Shown here: one piece after another, positions 12,614-14,643 of the stretch | Position numbering within the stretch: the first letter of the stretch is position 1 | Layout: each line of letters opens with the position of its first letter | Assembly (NCBI GenBank): GCA_036444495.1 | Contig: JAZGBC010000208.1 | Span: 1 to 14,643 of the forward strand | Direction: 5' to 3' | DNA from: JAZGBC01 sp036444495 | GTDB taxonomy: Bacteria > Pseudomonadota > Alphaproteobacteria > Kiloniellales > J153 | Length of the DNA: 14,643 nt | The notes under the pieces: model-generated | The model's database searches: none | Told to the model about the DNA's origin: nothing | The model's input: only the letters and a program-made list of their open reading frames with translations | Translations under genes and position numbers: made by a program

Positions 12614-13711
12614 ATGGTCGAGGCGGAGAAGGGGGCGCTCCCGCCGGGCGCCGTGATCGGGATGCTGGGCGGCGGCCAGTTGGGCCGCATGTCGGCGCTC
12701 GCCGCCGCCGCGCTCGGCTACCGCTGCCACGTCTACTGCCCCGAGCCCGATTCACCGGCGGCCCAGGTCACCTCGCGCGCCACCGTGGCGCCCTACGATG
12801 ACGAGACGGCGCTGGCGGCCTTCGCCGAAGCCGTCGACGTCGTCACCTACGAGTTCGAGAACATCCCCTTTGCCACGGTGGAGTTTCTTGCTCCGCGCGT
12901 GCCGCTGCGTCCCGGGCCCGAGGTCCTGCGCATCTGCCAGAACCGCCTGCGCGAGAAGGACTTCTGCACGGCGCAGGAAGTGCCCACCACCGGTTACGCC
13001 GCGGTCGCGAGCGCCGAGGAGCTGGGCGCCGCCGTGGCCAAGCTGGGGCGCCCCTGCGTGCTCAAGACGGTGCAGTTCGGCTACGACGGCAAGGGCCAGG
13101 TCCTGATTGGGCCCAACAGCGACCTGGACGAGGTCTGGGCTGAGGTCTCGGGCGCCGCCGACGTCGGACTGATCGCGGAGGAATTCATCGATTTCCGGCT
13201 GGAGATATCGGTCATCGTGGCGCGCGGTGCCGATGGCGCGCGCGAGATCTTCGTGCCGGTGGAGAACCATCACAGGGAACACATCCTGGACCAGACCATC
13301 GTCCCGGCGCGCGTGTCCGAGAAGGTCAGCGACAAGGCCGAGGGCATCGCCCGGCACTTGGCCGGGGCCCTGGATCTGGTTGGCCTGGTCGCCATCGAGA
13401 TGTTCGTCACGCGCGACGACCGGGTGCTGGTCAACGAGATGGCGCCGCGCCCGCACAACTCGGGCCACTGGACCATCGACGCCTGCACCACCTCGCAGTT
13501 CGAACAGTTCATCCGCGCGGTGGCCGGCCTGCCACTGGGCTCGCCCGAGCGCCTGGCGAACGCGGTCATGCAGAACCTGCTGGGCGAGGAAGCGCTCGGC
13601 GCGCAGGCAGCGCTTAACGACCCACGGGCCAAACTGCACCTTTACGGCAAGGCCGAGGCGCGCCCCGGGCGCAAGATGGGGCACGTAACCACGATTCGCC
13701 CGAAGGAGTGA
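12614..13711 (+). CDS. purK: 5-(carboxyamino)imidazole ribonucleotide synthase PurK
   Basis: A 365-residue ATP-grasp enzyme of normal length. It makes N5-CAIR from AIR, bicarbonate and ATP, the substrate of PurE. Motifs: IGMLGGGQLGRM (15-26), VTYEFENIP, the ATP-grasp lysine segment CVLKTVQFGYDGKGQ, AEEFIDFRLEISVIVAR, and EMAPRPHNSGHWTIDAC. Most PurKs read LKTxRxGYDGKGQ; here VQF replaces the usual basic residue, a minor departure. The ATG at 12614 is chosen over an overlapping TTG (12611). No strong ribosome binding site is visible, which fits coupling to purE, whose stop is only six bases upstream. It converges on the COQ9 gene with a 6-bp gap. Confidence 0.97.
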   Translation: MVEAEKGALPPGAVIGMLGGGQLGRMSALAAAALGYRCHVYCPEPDSPAAQVTSRATVAPYDDETALAAFAEAVDVVTYEFENIPFATVEFLAPRVPLRPGPEVLRICQNRLREKDFCTAQEVPTTGYAAVASAEELGAAVAKLGRPCVLKTVQFGYDGKGQVLIGPNSDLDEVWAEVSGAADVGLIAEEFIDFRLEISVIVARGADGAREIFVPVENHHREHILDQTIVPARVSEKVSDKAEGIARHLAGALDLVGLVAIEMFVTRDDRVLVNEMAPRPHNSGHWTIDACTTSQFEQFIRAVAGLPLGSPERLANAVMQNLLGEEALGAQAALNDPRAKLHLYGKAEARPGRKMGHVTTIRPKE

Positions 13712-13717
13712 TCCGGA

Positions 13718-14368
13718 TCAGCGCGAAGGTCTGGTCCCACGCGGCCCGGCGCGGGCGCGCAGGATCCTGTCGGGCAGATCGAGGAAGCCGCCGAGCGCGC
13801 GGCCCAGGGTGCCGCCTATCTTGAGCACCTCCCCGATGCGCCGCTCGAGGAAGGCCCAGGTCTCGGCGAAGTCTTCCGAGCGGTCGTTGAGCCAGACCAG
13901 CAGGGTCGAGGAGTAGACCCCGGCCAGGAGAATACGCTTGGAATAGAAGTTGTAGTCGGTCGAGGTGTCGCCGGCCGCATACCAGATCGCGTCCACCGTA
14001 CGGTAGAGACAGGCGAGCCCCAGGCCCACGTGCTGCGGCAGGGACAGGAAGCCAAGACCCCGGCGCACGGCCTCCCGGTGGGGTGCGAGCTGTTCCAGGC
14101 GCAGGCGCACGCCCAGCGCCACGCGTTCTCGCACGCGCATGCCGGCCAGATCGCGCTTCTCCAGCTCGGCCAGCAGGCGCCGATCAGCCTCGCTGCTGAA
14201 GTATTCGATGAGCTCCGCCGGCCCGCCCGGGAAGGCGTTCAGCGCCTCGGCCTGGTCCAGGTCCAACTCGGCCGCGCCGGCCAGCAGCGCCTTTTCCGTC
14301 CAGCCGTCGAAGGCGACGTGGGGCAGTGTGGCCTGCAAGAGCTTCGCCCGCGTCTTGTCGATGTCCAT
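13718..14368 (-). CDS. COQ9 family protein (ubiquinone biosynthesis accessory)
   Basis: A 216-residue helical protein of the COQ9/TIGR02396 family. The N-terminal part resembles a TetR-type fold start (HVAFDGWTEKALLAGAAELD, 17-36, then FPGGPAELIEYFSSEADRR). The COQ9 core follows: LPQHVGLGLACLYRTVDAIWYAAGDTSTDYNFYSKR (about 110-145), containing the tryptophan/tyrosine-rich lipid-binding segment and the DTSTDYNFYSKR signature, then ILLAGVYSSTLLVWLNDRS. Eukaryotic COQ9 presents ubiquinone intermediates to COQ7; a similar peripheral membrane role is likely. Start at 14368 is supported by GGAGAGG about nine bases upstream. The family is named for lying divergent from rpsU, which is not visible here. 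Confidence 0.92.
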   Translation of the reverse strand: MDIDKTRAKLLQATLPHVAFDGWTEKALLAGAAELDLDQAEALNAFPGGPAELIEYFSSEADRRLLAELEKRDLAGMRVRERVALGVRLRLEQLAPHREAVRRGLGFLSLPQHVGLGLACLYRTVDAIWYAAGDTSTDYNFYSKRILLAGVYSSTLLVWLNDRSEDFAETWAFLERRIGEVLKIGGTLGRALGGFLDLPDRILRARAGPRGTRPSR

Positions 14369-14394
14369 GGCAGATTGCCTCTCCGGGGATAAGC

Positions 14395-14643
14395 CTACTC
14401 TACTCCGGCACGGCTTCCTCGCGCTCCCGTGTTTATACCAAATCTCGCTGGTATTGACCCATAGAGATCGCGCGGGCGATTCGCCGGGTAGGAGGGAAGC
14501 CGCGGGCGATGCGGCACATCGTCAAGGCTTTCCGACGCCCTCCGGCGGTTCGCCCACACGACCGGGATGGCGGCTTCCCAAGGTTTTCGGACGGCGTCGC
14601 GCAGGGCTTCCGATGCCCCACATCGCTGCCCCACGCGCTCCTG
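14395..14643. repeat. Structured, repeat-bearing right edge without a recognised gene
   Basis: No gene is recognised. Visible structure: ATACCA (14435-14440) / TGGTAT (14449-14454) around AATCTCGC; GGGAAGCCGC (14494-14503) perfectly inverted at 14570-14579; and a 15-bp direct repeat CGATG-N5-CATCG at 14507-14521 and 14611-14625 (13 of 15 identical, each a mini-hairpin). Open frames exist on the minus strand but have no ribosome binding site or known domain. This is the look of a dispersed non-coding repeat rather than a gene; the window ends inside it. Confidence 0.45.

Noticed and set aside
14395..14634. 79-codon minus-strand frame at the right edge as a gene
   Set aside because: No ribosome binding site, no recognised domain and it coincides with inverted and direct repeats, so a non-coding repeat is more likely.

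Overview
The window looks like the chromosome of a GC-rich alphaproteobacterium, probably Rhodospirillales-like. Gene families point this way: a DUF1192 protein beside a PIG3-type quinone oxidoreductase and a DUF1013/TrcR regulator, two YdcH/DUF465 small proteins, a TIGR02444 protein and a bacterial COQ9 homologue. Assignment below class level is inference. No rRNA, tRNA, CRISPR array, transposase or phage gene was recognised.

Layout. Bases 1-333 hold no convincing gene but carry a 21-bp inverted repeat pair (20/21 matching) around about 115 bp, like a small non-autonomous element. A GFA-family zinc protein (334-786) follows in visibly less GC-rich DNA, then a gene-free stretch to 944. From 945 the DNA takes on the GC-rich core character: DUF1192 (minus) divergent from a quinone oxidoreductase, then trcR with a textbook terminator, and an MFS transporter of the YbfB/YjiJ type. 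The transporter converges on a propionyl-CoA synthetase (minus), which is head-to-head with a second acyl-CoA synthetase (plus). Their 222-bp shared spacer contains a 14-bp tandem repeat that supplies -35-like hexamers.

A local AT-richer pocket (about 8160-8460) holds a 54-aa ydcH gene on the minus strand, divergent from ubiX, with an inverted repeat over the likely ydcH promoter. ubiX runs tail-to-tail into a TIGR02444 gene, and the two stop codons share one CTAG inside a perfect 16-bp palindrome. The TIGR02444 start overlaps the end of a 6-phosphofructokinase gene by 8 nt. Then come a second ydcH (plus), a GGDEF protein (minus), the purE-purK pair (plus) and COQ9 (minus). The right edge (about 14400-14643) has no recognisable gene, only short structured repeats; the rpsU gene usually divergent from COQ9 is not visible.

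Functional themes: activation of short- and medium-chain acids to CoA esters (two acyl-CoA synthetases), quinone metabolism (UbiX, COQ9, quinone oxidoreductase), glycolysis (PFK), purine synthesis (PurE/PurK), and regulation (TrcR, a c-di-GMP cyclase). Most of the window is ordinary housekeeping DNA. The second-look items are mainly in spacers and gene junctions; I found no convincing new multi-gene system.
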